Origin: Laguncularia racemosa | Lineage: Eukaryota; Streptophyta; Magnoliopsida; Myrtales; Combretaceae | Direction: 5' to 3' | Length of the DNA: 64,000 nt | Assembly: GCA_037954665.1 (NCBI GenBank) | Contig: JBBMOL010000435.1 | Span: 186,001 to 250,000 of the forward strand | The notes under the pieces: generated by a model | The model's input: only the letters and a program-made list of their open reading frames with translations | What the model was told of the DNA's origin: nothing | Databases searched by the model: none | Made by a program: the position numbers and the translations under genes | Part shown: in pieces, positions 9,215 through 21,730 of the stretch | Layout: every line of letters begins with the position of its first letter | How positions within the stretch are numbered: the stretch's first letter is position 1

Positions 9215-10544
9215 TTAATTCACAAGAAGGTGGAGTCTAAACTCCTCTTGGCCCTCTTTTTCCCCTTGAGTCCCAAAATATAGCTTCAATCGTTGCCCAT
9301 TTACTTTGAAGGTGTGTCCACTCGGGTGTTCCAATTCCACCGCTCCATGAGCGGAGACTTTTATCACCTTAAACGGCCCGGACCACTTCGATCTCAACTT
9401 ACCTAGGAAAAGCTTTGAATAAGAGAACATGATCTCCCTCACGAAATTGTTTCGGATGATGAATCCGCATGTCATTATACCGCTTCATCCTCTCCTTATA
9501 AACTCGCATGTTATCATAAGCCATTGTAAGCCATTCATTGAGTTCATTCAGCTGAAACTTCCTCTTCTTACTAGCAGCCTCTAAGTCTATGTTAAGAGTA
9601 CGCAAAGCCTAGAAAGCTCTATGTTCTAACTCCATTGGCAAATGGCAAGCTTTCCCAAACACTAGTTGGTATGGGGTGGTACCTAAAGGAGTTTTGAAAG
9701 CTGTCCTATAGGCCCACAATGCATCATCCAATTTTTCCAACCAATCCCTTTGGTGATGCTCCACTGTCTTCTCTAGAATCCTTTTTAGCTCACGGTTAGA
9801 AACTTCTACTTGACCACTTATCTATGGGTGATAGGGGGTTGCTAATCTATGGGTGACCCCATATCGCTTCAGCACCTTCTCCAATTGCACATTACAGAAA
9901 TGTGTTCTCCTATCACTAATTAAAGCCCGTGGTGTTCCAAACCTAGAGAAAAGTTTCTGCAAGAATTTTACCACTACTCTAGCATCATTGGTGGGCAAAG
10001 ATTGGGCTTCTACCCATTTAGACACATAATCCACCGCCACAAATATATACTTGTTCCCGAAAGAATTGGGGAAGGGTCCCATCAAATCAATCCCCCACAC
10101 GTCAAAGATCTCACACTCCAATATGAAATTTCGGGGCATTTCATCACGTTTTGACATACTCCCCACTCGTTGGCATCTGTCACAAGTCTTCACAAAATTA
10201 AAGGAATCCTTTAATATAGTTGGCCAATAAAATCTTGATTCCAAAATCTTGTGGGTTGTCCGATTCACACTATAATGACCACCAGTTGGCCCGGTGTGAT
10301 AGTGCTTTAAAATCTCCTGCCCTTCTTGCTCAGATACACATCGTCTAATCACTTGATCTGCACAGACATGGAACAAGAATGGTTCCTCCCAATAATAGTG
10401 CTTTAACTCAGCAAAGAAACGCTTCTTTTGCTAAGAAGTTTTGTTACTATGGAGTACAATACAGACAAGGTAATTTGCAGAATCAGCAAACCAAGGTTCA
10501 GAGGTGTTACTTACCTTGTTAATCTGATAGAGTCCTTCCTTTGG
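9215..10544 (-). pseudogene. Element B integrase, broken
   Basis: The integrase inserts retrotransposon DNA into the genome. From right to left are an H-H-C-C zinc domain (HYHTGPTGGHYSVNRTTHKI and CDRCQRVG, near 10180-10300), the catalytic core with Asp in WGIDLMGPF (near 10090) and Asp in LISDRRTHF (near 9905), and, beyond a TAA at about 9820, the region GQVEVSN with the catalytic Glu. A TAG lies near 9608. The C-terminal GPY-type part (KWSGPFKVIKV, HTFKVNGQRLK) is at 9215-9475, reached through a frameshift near 9410. No chromodomain follows. The A(-) element separates it from its RNase H at 17541. The second copy at 44719-46046 is unusually accurate and shows most of the same breaks. Confidence 0.88.
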
Positions 10545-10549
10545 AAAAG

Positions 10550-12193
10550 TGATGGGTGTCGAATCCAACAAAAATAAAACCAACTCCTAGACAATTATAT
10601 GATTTGCATATAGTGGTGAGTAGGGTCGAATCCACAGAGATTGGTTAAACTTATTTCTATTCAAGGAGAATAAAAGGGAAAAGAAAAATGGGGGGGTTTT
10701 GTTTGTGAATCGAATAAAGTTAAAACAAGACAAGAAAATTGAATATTGATAAAAGCCCAGCTGAAGGAATCAAGATAGTTTAATTCTAGGAATTGATCAT
10801 CGATGCAAATGTTTTCTATTCTTAGTTCTAGATAAATTGGTTATGGTTATTAACAAGCTCTAACAACCTATCTCTCCTCACTTCCTCGATAACCTCAGAC
10901 AAGCGCTTTGAATTATTTCTCTTATTGATTAAACAACCCTAGACAAGCGCTTAGGATTTAATCTATCAATAGCATTAAGATCTAGAGAGACCACCAATTC
11001 ATGCCAGTAGATTATAAGATAACCTATTTAAACATGATCACACACCTCCATAACATGAATTCAATCATTTCTTTAATAACCAAACATGTTATTGCGTCAC
11101 AAAGACTAGAACAATCAAACAATTACGAATTTGACGTGCTAGTTGACAATATATTAACTTGCTAATTGAGTAGAAGAGCTCTATTCATACCAATCAACAA
11201 AGATAATAATGACAAAACGATCAGAAGATATATGAATACCCGAAAACAAAGAATAGATTAAATACAAGTCAATTAGACCTCACAATTCGTGGAGAATTAA
11301 ACATCTATAATCCTTTGGCTAGAAAAGTAGCTTAGCTACTCATGTTCATCAATAAAATGAAAAATAAAAATAAAAACATAACAAGCCTCTGTTTCCGGCT
11401 GCCTGCTCTGTCTCCTCCTTTCCTTCTTGTCTCCAAGGTGATTCCAGATTCAAAGATTAAAAGTTGTCCTAACCCTCTAGGGTTGGTTCTATTTATATTG
11501 TTAGGGAGATGGCATGTGATCTTTTGCTAGCAAGATACGAAAATATCTTTCCTTTTCCAAGTAGATTTTGAGAAGTAAATGTTCGTCCGCCTGGCACGCC
11601 CTAACACACGGCCGTGGGTCAAGCCGTGCCATCCTCTGTGCATATTTCATGTATCATCTTCCGTGTCCAGTGTGTACTACGGCTCCACCCATGGCTAGAT
11701 TTCCAATCGTGCCTTATTCTATACATAATCAACAAGTCTTCATCCGTGCCTAGTGTGTACCACGGTTACACCCACGGCCATATTTAAAGCCGTGCCATCC
11801 TCTGGTTGATGTTCCACAATTTCTTCTCCTTGGCACGTTTAGCTTCCACCACGGCTCCAAGCACGGTTTCTCCCACGGCTGCCACCACGGCCGTGCCCTA
11901 AGCCGTGTCTCTCTCTGTTCAAAGTCCACATTTCCGTCTTCTTGTCCAGTGTGTAACACGGTTTGAACCTTGGCCGTGCCTCAAACCGTGCTTCCTTCGG
12001 TGGTGTAATTCCTTGTCTTGATCCAAGTTGTAGATGACTTCTCTAAAATACTTGAATTAGCATCCTTGACTCCATTTAACCTGATTTATCATGATGATAG
12101 AATTAAAGTACCATTTCCTTATGATTTCTATAAAATCAATAATAATTTAACACAATTTATACTATAAAGATTGAGTATAAAATGGCTCTATCA
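10550..12193 (-). repeat. 3' LTR of A(-)
   Basis: The repeat reads TGATAG to CCATCA on the minus strand, 1,644 bp. It contains the CACGG/CCGTG-rich block (about 11600-12000) and a TATAAATA box near 11490. Next to it at 12194-12206 is the purine tract (reverse of TTCCCCCACACTT), and the hairpin CTTG-AGGA-CAAG lies at 12218-12229. Confidence 0.92.
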
Positions 12194-13560
12194 AATTCCC
12201 CCACACTTGAACTCTTGCTTGTCCTCAAGTAATTGCATCAAATCAATTGAGAAATCTGTCATAGATTATACAAACTTTCTTTTCATCATTCCAAGCATCT
12301 ATTCATTTGTAATTCATGACTTGTAGTTTTAATGTCTACTACTTCTACCAAACTGGTTTCCTGTGATCAAATTACTATGGACAAAATTCAATAGCTAATC
12401 TAAACAAAACAAACTTTAATCCTCATGTTTAGCAAAAGAATTTTTATTCCAGAAGTAAATACTTAATCCACTAAGGAAAAACACCCAATTAAACTTCATT
12501 GGATATTATCAAGCATATAATCCTTGCAGTATAAAGTAAAAGCATATGGTATAAGCTCTTTGCTAGATATTCTCCCTTTTATACATCTTTGTTTTATTCA
12601 ATGAATGTTCACATTCATGTTCTTTTGATTTATTCAAGCATTTATTTTGACGGGTTTTTGCCCGCTTCTTTTCATGAACTTTTGCCTTTTTCGCCTTTAT
12701 CGTTATAGTGAGTTCATTGAGTCGGCAACATCCCAAGCTCATCACTCAAGTGACCGGGTTTTGAGATACCCCTACGGACTCTTCCTCACACTAACATTCA
12801 AGTTTGAATACTCTTAACTCAATTACTTGAATCATTGGAGTAATGGCTATGCTTGATTTTGATTGTTTTTTTTTTTTTTCAAGTGTTATGATTGCTTTAC
12901 AAACAACTTCAAAGAGTATACAGTAGCTAATATAACCTAGAAGTAAACTTGTTTATTTTTCACTTAGGGACTCGACTTACTCTTAGACTTCCAATTCTAA
13001 AGCTAAATACAAGGTAAATTTGTTTCTTAAAGATTTCACTACTTAATTTTAACCATGTATTCTAATCACAGCAGTAGGTGAGTAAAGCATTTAAACAAGT
13101 CAATTTCACATTGTGTAGATGCTTATTATAACATTTAGTACAATCTCTAGATTTCATGATAATTTTGAAAAATTTCTAGCTTAAAATTGCTTAAGGACAA
13201 ACATTCAGAGTATAAGTTAGTTCTCTATTCTCTATATTTTATTATCCTCTCCCCCACACTTAGCTTGAACAGTGTCCTCACTGTTCCTAATTTAGCACAA
13301 TTGAAAAGGAATTAACAACTCAAGGAACATTAGAGAATAAGAGAAAGGAAATACTGGTACTTTCCTGGTATTGGAGTTTTCCCCTTAAGCTCTGGAAAGT
13401 GTCATCTAATGATATCTATCCTTGCTACAGCTGATCCAAAGAGTTCAAAACTACACTAAAATCAAAACAAACTAAACTAAAACAAAACAAAACTAAAAGA
13501 ATTTTTTTTTTTTTTTACATGGGTTGCCTCCCATGAAGCGCCTTTCTTTAACGTCTTTGG
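12194..13560 (-). other. Element A(-): 3' non-coding internal region
   Basis: This is the reverse-strand counterpart of 918-2269. It carries the purine tract and hairpin next to the LTR, the internal hairpin GAACAGTG-loop-CACTGTTC at 13267-13286 with its purine tract at 13251-13262, and the GGGAGGCAACCCATG motif near 13520-13535. No ORF of note is seen. Confidence 0.8.
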
Positions 13561-15828
13561 CTAGACGTTCCTGGCTAGATGTTCGGATAAGGATTTTGAT
13601 TCCAGCTTTGGTGCCTATGGTGATGGGTTAATAATATCCGCAATAAAAACAGGAGAGATATCGCTAGGATGTTTCATGGCATCATAAATGTTAAATTTAA
13701 TCACTTCACCATCAAATTCCATAGTTAGGGTACCATCATTTACATCAATTTTCGTCTTGCATGTCTTAAGGAATGGTCGCCCTAATAATATCAGTGATGA
13801 AGTATGAGAATCACTATCATCCATGTCAAGCACATAAAAATCAGCAGGAAAAACCAACCCATTGACTTGAACTAAAACATCCTCTAGAACTCCCTCAGGA
13901 TAAACATTGGACCTGTTAGCAAGTTGAACAATAACACCCGTTTCCTTCAAAGGACCAACATTTAAACGTTGATAAACAGACAAAGGCATGACATCGATAG
14001 AAGCTCCTAGATCACACATGGCTTTAGCGATTCCAAGATTACCTATTTTGCAAAGAATGGTGAACATACCTGGATCCTTACATTTGGGAGGAAGCTTCTT
14101 CTGAATAATAGCTAAAACATTTTCACTCACACTAATCTTTTCATTACCTTTCAGCTTTCTTTTGTTAGTGCACAAGTCTTTGAGAAATCTAGCATAGCGC
14201 GGTATTTGCTTAATTGCATCAAGCAAAGGAATATTTACCTCGACTTTGCGAAAAGTTTCCAGAATCTCTTTTTCTTCCGCTTCATTCTTGGATTTCGCTA
14301 ATCTGGAGGGGAAAGGAGGTGGTATCAATGTGACCTTCGATGGCTCAACTAGAGACTTGCTAATCTGGTCGCCCTGCTGGCTCAGAGTCGAAATCTCTTT
14401 CTTGGTCTCTTCCTCAAGATTTGACGGATGTCCTTTCTTATTTGATCCCTGCAATTCTGTTCCACTTCTTAGGGTAATTGCATTAACGCTTTGCTTCGGG
14501 TTTGTAATAGTTTGAGAAGGTAACTTACCTTGAGTTTCTAACCTGTTTACAGCTGAAGCAAGTTAGCTTACCTGATTCTCCAAGTTTTGAATGCTTTGCT
14601 TTGTTTCCTCCTGAAATTGTTTGGTATTCACAGCTAGAGACTTAACAATATCCTCAAGGGGCATACCTGAAGTGGAAGGAGCTTGGGGTACGTGGTGTGA
14701 TGGCTTAGGCTGGAATTGTTGGACATGTTGAGGGTTATTGCCATATCGGAAGTTAAGATGATCCCTCCATCCAGGATTGTAAGTATTCGAGTAGGGGTCA
14801 TACTTCCTTTGTGGCTGTCCTGGGAATCCTCCTACAGCATTGGCGTGTTCATGATTGTCATCTTGCAATGTGGGGCACATGTCGGTCGGATGATTAGGAG
14901 CAGCGCAAATTCCACAAGCCTTCACCTGCTGCGTTTTTCCAAGAGCTAGCTGCTGCACAAGGGAGGTAAGATTAGAAATTTGATGTTCAACGTTAGACAC
15001 ACTTACCTCATTTACCTTCCTTGAAGATGCATCATGCCTATACCCAAATTGTTGCGAATTGGCAGCCATAATGGAGATCAATTCCCTAGCTTGACCAGGG
15101 GTTTTGTTTACTATGGCGCCTCCACTTGCAGCATCCATCATCTTTCTTTCCATCGGAAGTAGGCCCCCGTAGAAGTATTGGATAAGGAGTTGTTCAGATA
15201 TCCCATGTTGTGGGCAGCTTGCACACAATTGTTTGAACCTCTCCCAATACTCATGAAGAGTCTCGGTGTCCCTTTGTTTTATACCACAAATTTCTCTTCT
15301 TATACCAGCGGCTCTGGATGCGGGGAAGAATTTGTCCAAGAAGAGTCTTACCATATCTGTCCAAGTGGTGATAGAACCTGGAGGCAAATAAAACAAACAA
15401 TTTTTAGCTTTAGTACTTAAAGAAAATGGAAAAGCACGTAACTTGATTTGATCGTCGATTATTCCTTGCGGCCTCATACTAGAACACACTATATGGAACT
15501 CTTTCAAATGTTTATGAGGATCTTCATTCTCAAGACCATGAAAGGTGGGTAGCAGATGTATCAACCCAGATTTCAACTCGAATTCAATAGCTAGTTCGGG
15601 ATAGTGAATACAAAGTGGTTGTTGATTCACATCCGGTGCAGCCAACTCCCTTAATGTTCTCTTGAGATTTGCCATGTCGTCCTCTTTTTCAGAATCAAGG
15701 GATGAATCAGACAAGTCCGATACTAAGTTCAGTCCGGGGGATGATCTAGCTTCTTGTCGCAGCCTCTTTAGAGTCTTCTCAATCTCCGGATTATAAGTTA
15801 GTTCACCTGTCTGAGAAGAACGAGTCAT
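13561..15828 (-). pseudogene. Element A(-) gag-protease polyprotein with two stops
   Basis: The start is ATG at 15828 (MTRSSQTGELTYNPEIEKTL), 52 bases after the LTR and close to the primer site. The first open part (to 14563, 421 residues) has a retrotransposon gag domain (about residues 80-240: HLKEFHIVCSSM, RLFLDKFFPASRAAGIRREI) and a CX2CX4HX4C zinc knuckle (CGICAAPNHPTDMC, near residue 307). A TAA at about 14560 breaks the frame; the plus copy has CAA there. The second part (14454-13615) carries the protease (CDLGAS near 14010, LILLGRPFL near 13790). A TAG at 13612-13614 replaces the CAG of the plus copy and removes the last 17 residues. In the intact form this was one frame of about 755 residues, ending at the TAG at 13561-13563. 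Confidence 0.9.
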
Positions 15829-15856
15829 ACAAGAATAGAAATAAATTTAACACTAA

Positions 15857-15874
15857 TCCCCGGCAACAGCGCCA
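15857..15874 (-). other. Primer binding site of A(-) (tRNA-Asp)
   Basis: On the minus strand, five bases after the LTR, the sequence TGGCGCTGTTGCCGGGGA is complementary to the 3' end of plant tRNA-Asp(GTC) except for one base. This is the primer type used by Athila elements. Confidence 0.88.
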
Positions 15875-15879
15875 AAATT

Positions 15880-17535
15880 TGATGGGTGTCGAATCCAACA
15901 AAAATAAAACCTACTCCTAGACAATTATATGATTTGCATATAGTGGTGAGTAGGGTCGAATCCACAGAGATTGGTTAAACTTATTTCTATTCAAGGAGAA
16001 TAAAAGGGAAAAGAAAATTGGGGGAGGGGGGGGGGGGGTGGTTTGTTTGTGAATCGAATAAAGTTAAAACAAGATAAGAAAATTGAATATTGATAAAAGC
16101 CTAGCCAAAGGAATCAAGATAGTTTAATTCTAGGAATTGATCATCGATGCAAATGTTTTCTATTCTTAGTTCTAGATAACCTGGTTATGGTTATTAACAA
16201 GCTCTAACAACCTATCTCTCCTTACTTCCTCGATAACCTCAGACAAGTGCTTTGAATTATTTCTCTTATTGATTAAACAACCCTAGATAAGCGCTTAGGA
16301 TTTAATCTATCAAAAGTATTAAGATCTAGAGAGACCACCAATTCATGCCAGTAGATTATAAGATAACCTATTTAAACATGATCACACACCTCCATAACAT
16401 GAATTCGATCATCTCTTTTATAACCAAACATATTATTGCGTCACAAAGACTAGAACAATCAAACAATTACGGATTTGACGTGCTAGTTGACAATATATTA
16501 ACTTGCTAATTGAGTAGAAGAGCTCTATTCATACCAATCAACAAAGATAATAATGACAAAATGATCAGAAGATATATGAATACCCGAAAACAAAGAATAT
16601 ATTAAATACAAGTCAATTAGACCTCACAATTCGTGAGAATTAAACATCTACAATCCTTTGGCTAGAAAAGTAGCTTAGCTACTCATGTTCGTCAATAAAA
16701 TGAAAAATAAAAATAAAAACATAACAAGCTTCTATTTTCAGCTGCTTGCTCTGCCTCCTCCTTTCCTTCTTGTCTCCAAGGTGATTCCAGATTCAAAGAT
16801 TAAAAGTTATCCTAACCCTCTAGGGTTGGTTCTATTTATATTGTTAGGGAGATGGCATGTGATCTTTTGCTAGCAAGATACGAAAATATCTTTCCTTTTC
16901 CAAGTAGATTTCGAGAAGTAAATGTTCATCCGCCTGGCACACCCTAACACACGGCCGTGGGTCAAGCCGTGCCATCCTCTGTGCATATTTCATGTATCAT
17001 CTTCTGTGTCCAGTGTGTACCACGGCTCCACCCACGGCTAGATTTCCAATCGTGCCTTATTCTGTACATAATCAACAAGTCTTCATCCGTACCCAGTGTG
17101 TACCACGGTTACACCCACGCCCAGATTTAAAGCCGTGCCATCCTCTGGTTGATGTTCCACAATTTCTTCTCCTTGGCACGTCTAGCTTCCACCACGGCTC
17201 AAAGCATGGTTTCTCCTATGGCTGCCACCACGGCCGTGCCCTAAGCCGCGTCTCTCTCTGTTCAAAGTCCACATTTCCGTCTTCTTGTCCAGTGTGTAAC
17301 ACGGTTTGAACCTTGGCCGTGCCTCAAACCGTGCTTCCTCCGGTGGTGTAATTCCTTGTCTTGATCCAAGTTGTAGATGACTTCTCTAAAATACTTGAAT
17401 TAGCATCCTTGACTCCATTTAACCTGATTTATCATGATGATAGAATTAAAGTACCATTTCCTTATGATTTCTATAAATCAATAATAATTTAACACAATTT
17501 ATACTATAAAGATTGAGTATAAAATGGCTCTATCA
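15880..17535 (-). repeat. 5' LTR of A(-)
   Basis: The repeat is 1,656 bp and closely similar to 10550-12193, with scattered substitutions. A visible difference is a long G-run near 16021-16040, where the other LTR has seven G. It carries the same TATA box (near 16837) and CACGG/CCGTG block (16930-17345). The AAAAG duplication follows at 17536. Confidence 0.92.
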
Positions 17536-17540
17536 AAAAG

Positions 17541-19527
17541 TATCATCAATATCCTCTTCATTCAACTTCTCCAATTTCGGGTTCTCCAATCGAGATAGAT
17601 GACCAACAGCTAGGTTTTCAGCTCCTTTTTTGTCCCGAATCTCCAAATCGAATTCTTATAGAAGTAAGATCCACCGAATGAGTCGCGGTTTCGCATCTGT
17701 CTTGGATAATAAGTACCTGAGAGCTGAATGGCCCGTGTAAACAATTACCCTAGACAAAATTAAATAAGACCGAAACTTGTCAAAAGCAAAAATTACAGTA
17801 AGAAGTTCCTTTTCGGTCATAGTGTAGTTCTCTTGGGCACCTGTGAGGGTCTTACTAGCATAGTAAATAGGCTGAAAATGTTTATCCCTCCTTTGTCCCA
17901 AAACCGCTCCAACAGCGAAATCACTTGTGTCACACATTAATTCGAAAGGAAGATTCCAATCAGGAGCCACCATGATAGGTGCTTGGGTTAACTTTTCCTT
18001 AAGCGTATTAAACGCTTGAAGGCATTCACTAATGAATTCATAAGGCATGTCCTTTTCTAATAGCCGTGTTAAAGGACGAGCTATTTTAGAGAAATCTTTA
18101 ATGAACCTTCTATAGAAACCGGCATGCCCAAGGAAACTCCGAATGGCTCTAATCGAAGAAGGTGGTGGAAGTTTTGCAATGGTATCCACCTTTGCACTAT
18201 CCACTTCAATTCCTCTATGAGAGATTTTATGCCCTAGAACAATGCCTTCTTTCACCATGAAGTGACATTTCTCCCAACTTAAAACTAGATTTGTCTCTTT
18301 ACATCGAATCAAAACTTTTTCCAAATTAATGAGACAATCATCAAAAGAATCACCAAATATGGAGAAATCGTCCATAAACACCTCCATAATGTCTTCCACT
18401 AAGTCCTCAAAGATGGCTAGCATACATCGCTGGAAAGTCACTGGTGCATTGCATAACCCGAAAGGCATATGCCTATACGTGAAAGTACCATAAGGACAAG
18501 TGAACGTGGTCTTTTCCTGATCCTTTGGAGCAATTGGAATTTGGAAATACCCTGACATTCCATCTACAAAATAGTAATACAAATGTCTTGCCAACCTCTC
18601 CAGCATCTGGTCCAAAAAAGGGAGAGGGAAATGATCCTTGCGAGTTGTCTCATTCAATCTTTTATAATCTATGTGCACTCGCCATCCTGTTATAGTTCTC
18701 ATGGGTATGAGTTCATTTCTTTCATTGGGCACCATAGTCATTCCTCCTTTTTTTGGTACCACTTGTACAGGGCTGACCCAAGAATTGTCAGAGATAGGAT
18801 ATATTAACCCTGCATCCATGAGTTTGATCACCTCTTTCTTCACGACCTCTCGAATATTGGGGTTTAAGCTTCTCTGAGGTTGCACCACTGGTTTGAAATC
18901 ATCCTCAAGCAAAATCTTATGGGTGCAAAATGAAGGACTAATACCCCGAATATCAGAAATCTTCCAAGCGAGAGCATGCTTGTGCTCCCTCAAGACCCCC
19001 AATAGGCTATCCTTTTGTTCCCTTGTCAAACTAGTAGCAATAATGACAGGGAGTTTAGAATTAGCCTCCAGAAAGGCATACTCCAGATATTTTGAGAGTT
19101 GCTTTAACTCGAGTTCTGGGGGTTCCTCAACCGATGGTTTAAGCCTTCTTTCCTCACTAGATATTATCTTCTCAAAACCTCTTTTACAAACTACCTCCTC
19201 ACAAGCATTCAATTCAGCCCTCACATTTTGAATATCAAAGTTCTCACACTCTTCTCCTCCAATTGCTGTCAAACTAAATTCCAAAAGGTCACGACATAAC
19301 AATTCCTGCATAGAACTCATCACAGACATATCAACACAGTCAATAGCATAGCAAGAATCATCATCACTTAAAGATTGTTTCAAGGTTGCTGGGATTGTCA
19401 CAATTAACTCATCTTCTCCCACGCTCAAAACCAGTTTCCCATCAGCAACATCTATCATAGCTCGTGTAGTAGCAAGGAATGGTCGTCCCAAGATCAACGG
19501 GACCTCTACATTTGCATCCATTTCCAA
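17541..19527 (-). pseudogene. Element B reverse transcriptase and RNase H
   Basis: This is the longest open frame of the window (623 residues, 19527 to 17656), and the frame can be followed past a TAG to the insertion site. It starts inside the protease tail (LILGRPFLATTRAMIDV, residues 11-27). The linker ELELKQLSKYLEYAFLE is near 139-155. RT follows: LMDAGLIYPISDNSWVSPVQ (236-255), HIDYKRLNETT (285-295), MPFGLCNAPVTFQ (354-366) and the catalytic FMDD (385-388). RNase H begins at CDTSD (532-536) and holds KELL (573-576), but the expected Asp of the YTDH box is Gly (YTGH, 597-600). The next domain, integrase, is at 9215-10544 on the far side of A(-). The family is Athila-like, with RT-RNase H copying RNA into DNA. 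Confidence 0.93.
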
Positions 19528-20059
19528 GATAACAAAGTCAATAGGAAAAATGAACTTTTCTACCTTTACTAGGACGTCTTCTATAATTCCTCTGGGAAAT
19601 TTGACTGAGTGATTAGCCAGCTACAAACTCATCCTGCAGGCTTTGGCTCACCAAGTTTGAGCTTCCTAAACAGTGAATATGGCATCAAGTTTATACTTGC
19701 CCCAAGGTCTACCAAGGCTCTCTCCATAGGCAGTTCACCAATTAGGCATGGAATAGTAAAACTGCTTGGATCCTTGAGTTTCTTAGGCAACTTATTCTAC
19801 AAAATAGCTGAACATTCTGCTCCAATGACTGCAGTGGAAACCTCTTCTAGCCTTTTTTTTTCGACAGCAAATCCTTCAAGAACTTTTTGTACCTGGGCAT
19901 CTGCGTAAGAGCTTCTACAAACGATATATTAATATGCAATTGTTTAAACAGATCTAAAAACTTATCGAAGTGTTCTTGCTCTTTATCTTTTTTCAAGCGA
20001 CCTTGATATGGAATTGGAGGCTTGTAAGGCTGAACTGTTGAAGTCTTGGCCTTTCCCAA
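19440..20059 (-). pseudogene. Element B protease and its linker, broken
   Basis: The linker YQGRLKKDKEQEHFDKFLDL (near 20000) leads into KKFLKDLLSKKK. A frameshift in the T-run at 19853-19861 (plus strand) and a stop near 19798 follow. The protease motif ALVDLGASINLMP is near 19690-19650, and the second motif LILGRPFL lies at the start of the next frame. Further stops are found near 19620. Both the protease and its linker resemble those of element A, so A and B are distant relatives. Confidence 0.8.
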
Positions 20060-21540
20060 ATCTTCGTCCTTATCAAGCTCCTTTTCCTTTCCCTATGTAA
20101 TAGCTTGTTCCTCTTTAGCAACCTTGTCTTGTCTAACCTTAACCTCTTATTCTTGTATAACCCCTGACACTCCAATGGTGTCAGAATGCAATTCCTTTCC
20201 ACTCCTAAGGGTCACTACCTTCACTTGCTCCCTTAGATTAGGTTTCGTGTTCCCAAGTAAGGACCGTTATGGTCTCTTTGATAACATTTTTGCAATCTGA
20301 CCCACCTGGTTTTCCAGATTGTGAATGGAAGCCTTGTGATTTCTTAAAGTGGTATCTGTAGCTTGCTGGCGCAGCTATGAGGTTTGAATGAACTTGGAAA
20401 TCAAATCCTCTAGATTGGACTTCTTTTCAGTAAAAGGTAGTGGAAGAGGCCTTTGGAATCCAAGTGCAGGTGCATTACCCCGAGGAATTGGTGGATTACT
20501 CCATGAAAAATTAGGGTGATTGCGCTAGCCTGGATTATACGTGTTGCTATAAGGGTTGTTCTGAGATTGCACAGGATTGCTAACATAATCAACTTGCTCC
20601 ATATAATCATGAGCCACTGATGCAGTTGATTGCTCAGTTGGAAAATATTGGGGTGACTCAAATATTGCTGTCCCATCAACCTTTTTGGTTAGAGCATCAA
20701 CCTTTGCTACAAGGGTAGTCATCATTTCAACTTCATAGATCCCTGCTGCTCTTTACCTTATCTTACCATTACTCCACTGATGGTTATTCTTCGCCATGTT
20801 TTCAAACAGCTGTAGAGGCTCCTCAGGAGTCTTCACATTAAGTGTACCAGCAGTAGCAACATCAATGGTTTATCGTGTTGGATAATCAAGCCCGTTATAG
20901 AAGGTGGAGACTTGTAACCAATTGGGCATCTGATGATGTGGGCACCGCCTGAGCAATTCCTTAAACCTTAACCAAGATTCATGAAGGGGCTCATTATCCA
21001 TCTGAGTAAACGATGTGATATCATTTCTCAGTTTGGCCGTTTTAGAAGGCGGGAAGTAGTAGTCCAAGAATGTTTCCGCTAATTGGGCCCAAGTTGTGAT
21101 GGAGTTCCGATCTAAGGAGCTGAACCACTACCTTGCTCTTCCCCTCAATGTGAAAGGAAAAAGACGCAACTTCAAAGCTTCATCTATCACCCCATTCTGT
21201 TTAACTGTTTCACAGATGTTTAGAAACATCTGGATGTGAGCATGGGGATCCTCATCAACTAAACCATCAAACTGGCATTGATTATGGATCATGTTCATTG
21301 TAGAAGCTTTGACTTCAAAACTGTTGGCGTTTATTGCAGGTCTGACTATACAAGATCCTGTGCTATCCAATGTAGGTCTGGCATAATCAACCATCTTTCA
21401 GCGTTGATCTGCTATTTCTGCAACTGAATTCTCACCCTCACTAGAATGCAATTCCTCTTCACCTAATTGCTGATTTTCAAAACTGGATTTCCCGCAACTT
21501 ATTCAAAGGCACTCCTCAACCTTCTTCTGGATGTCCGCTC
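20060..21540 (-). pseudogene. Element B gag, broken
   Basis: Gag fragments lie in order in neighbouring open pieces: DPHAHIQMFLNICETVKQNG and LRLFPFTLRGRAR (21394-21128), LDYYFPPSKTAKLRNDITSF and LHESWLRFKELLRRCPHH (21067-20870), and the tail with NPYSNTYNPG (20725-20525). Stops interrupt between them, at about 21125, 20868, 20757, 20524 and 20376. At several of these the surrounding family normally has Gln or Trp. I see no zinc knuckle. The true start is uncertain; the first clear homology begins near 21530. Confidence 0.82.
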
Positions 21541-21706
21541 AATCTCTAGATCAAAAGCAAAAAGTTTGGACAAAGAGCTCCTTATCATAAACCACAAATA
21601 AAATCAAGGGAAAATTAGTTACCTCCAAAAGAATGAATGTAACAAAACAAATACTAAAGAATAAATGGTTAAAGTAGTCAGCATTGAGCTTTCTTAATAT
21701 CGCCAA

Positions 21707-21724
21707 TCCCCGGCAACCGCACCA
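21707..21724 (-). other. Primer binding site of element B (tRNA-Asp)
   Basis: On the minus strand TGGTGCGGTTGCCGGGGA lies six bases after the 5' LTR. It matches the tRNA-Asp primer site at 16 of 18 positions. Confidence 0.82.
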
Positions 21725-21730
21725 AAAACT

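Larger units (their letters stand above)
10550..17535 (-). mobile_element. Element A(-): complete gag-protease-only LTR retrotransposon
   Basis: Two LTRs of 1,644 and 1,656 bp with TGAT...ATCA ends enclose 3.7 kb that hold a tRNA-Asp primer site, gag, protease and a 3' non-coding region. AAAAG flanks it on both sides (10545-10549 and 17536-17540), so this is a clean insertion, between RNase H and integrase of element B. No RT, RNase H or integrase is present, so it would depend on enzymes from another element; B shares its tRNA-Asp primer type and its post-integrase motif and is a likely kind of helper. Elements of this sort in plants have been called TR-GAG. Confidence 0.93.

Noticed and set aside
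9822..10376. Integrase reading frame as a possible host gene
   Set aside because: Order and motifs are those of Ty3/gypsy integrase and stops interrupt it on both sides; no introns or host domain.
15857..15874. tRNA-Asp-like sequence as a tRNA gene (also 21707-21724)
   Set aside because: Only the 18-base 3' end is complementary; cloverleaf and internal promoter boxes are absent. It is a primer binding site.
16018..16045. Long G-run as a G-quadruplex regulatory element
   Set aside because: The paired LTR has only seven G at the same place, so the length is likely slippage or error, without conservation.
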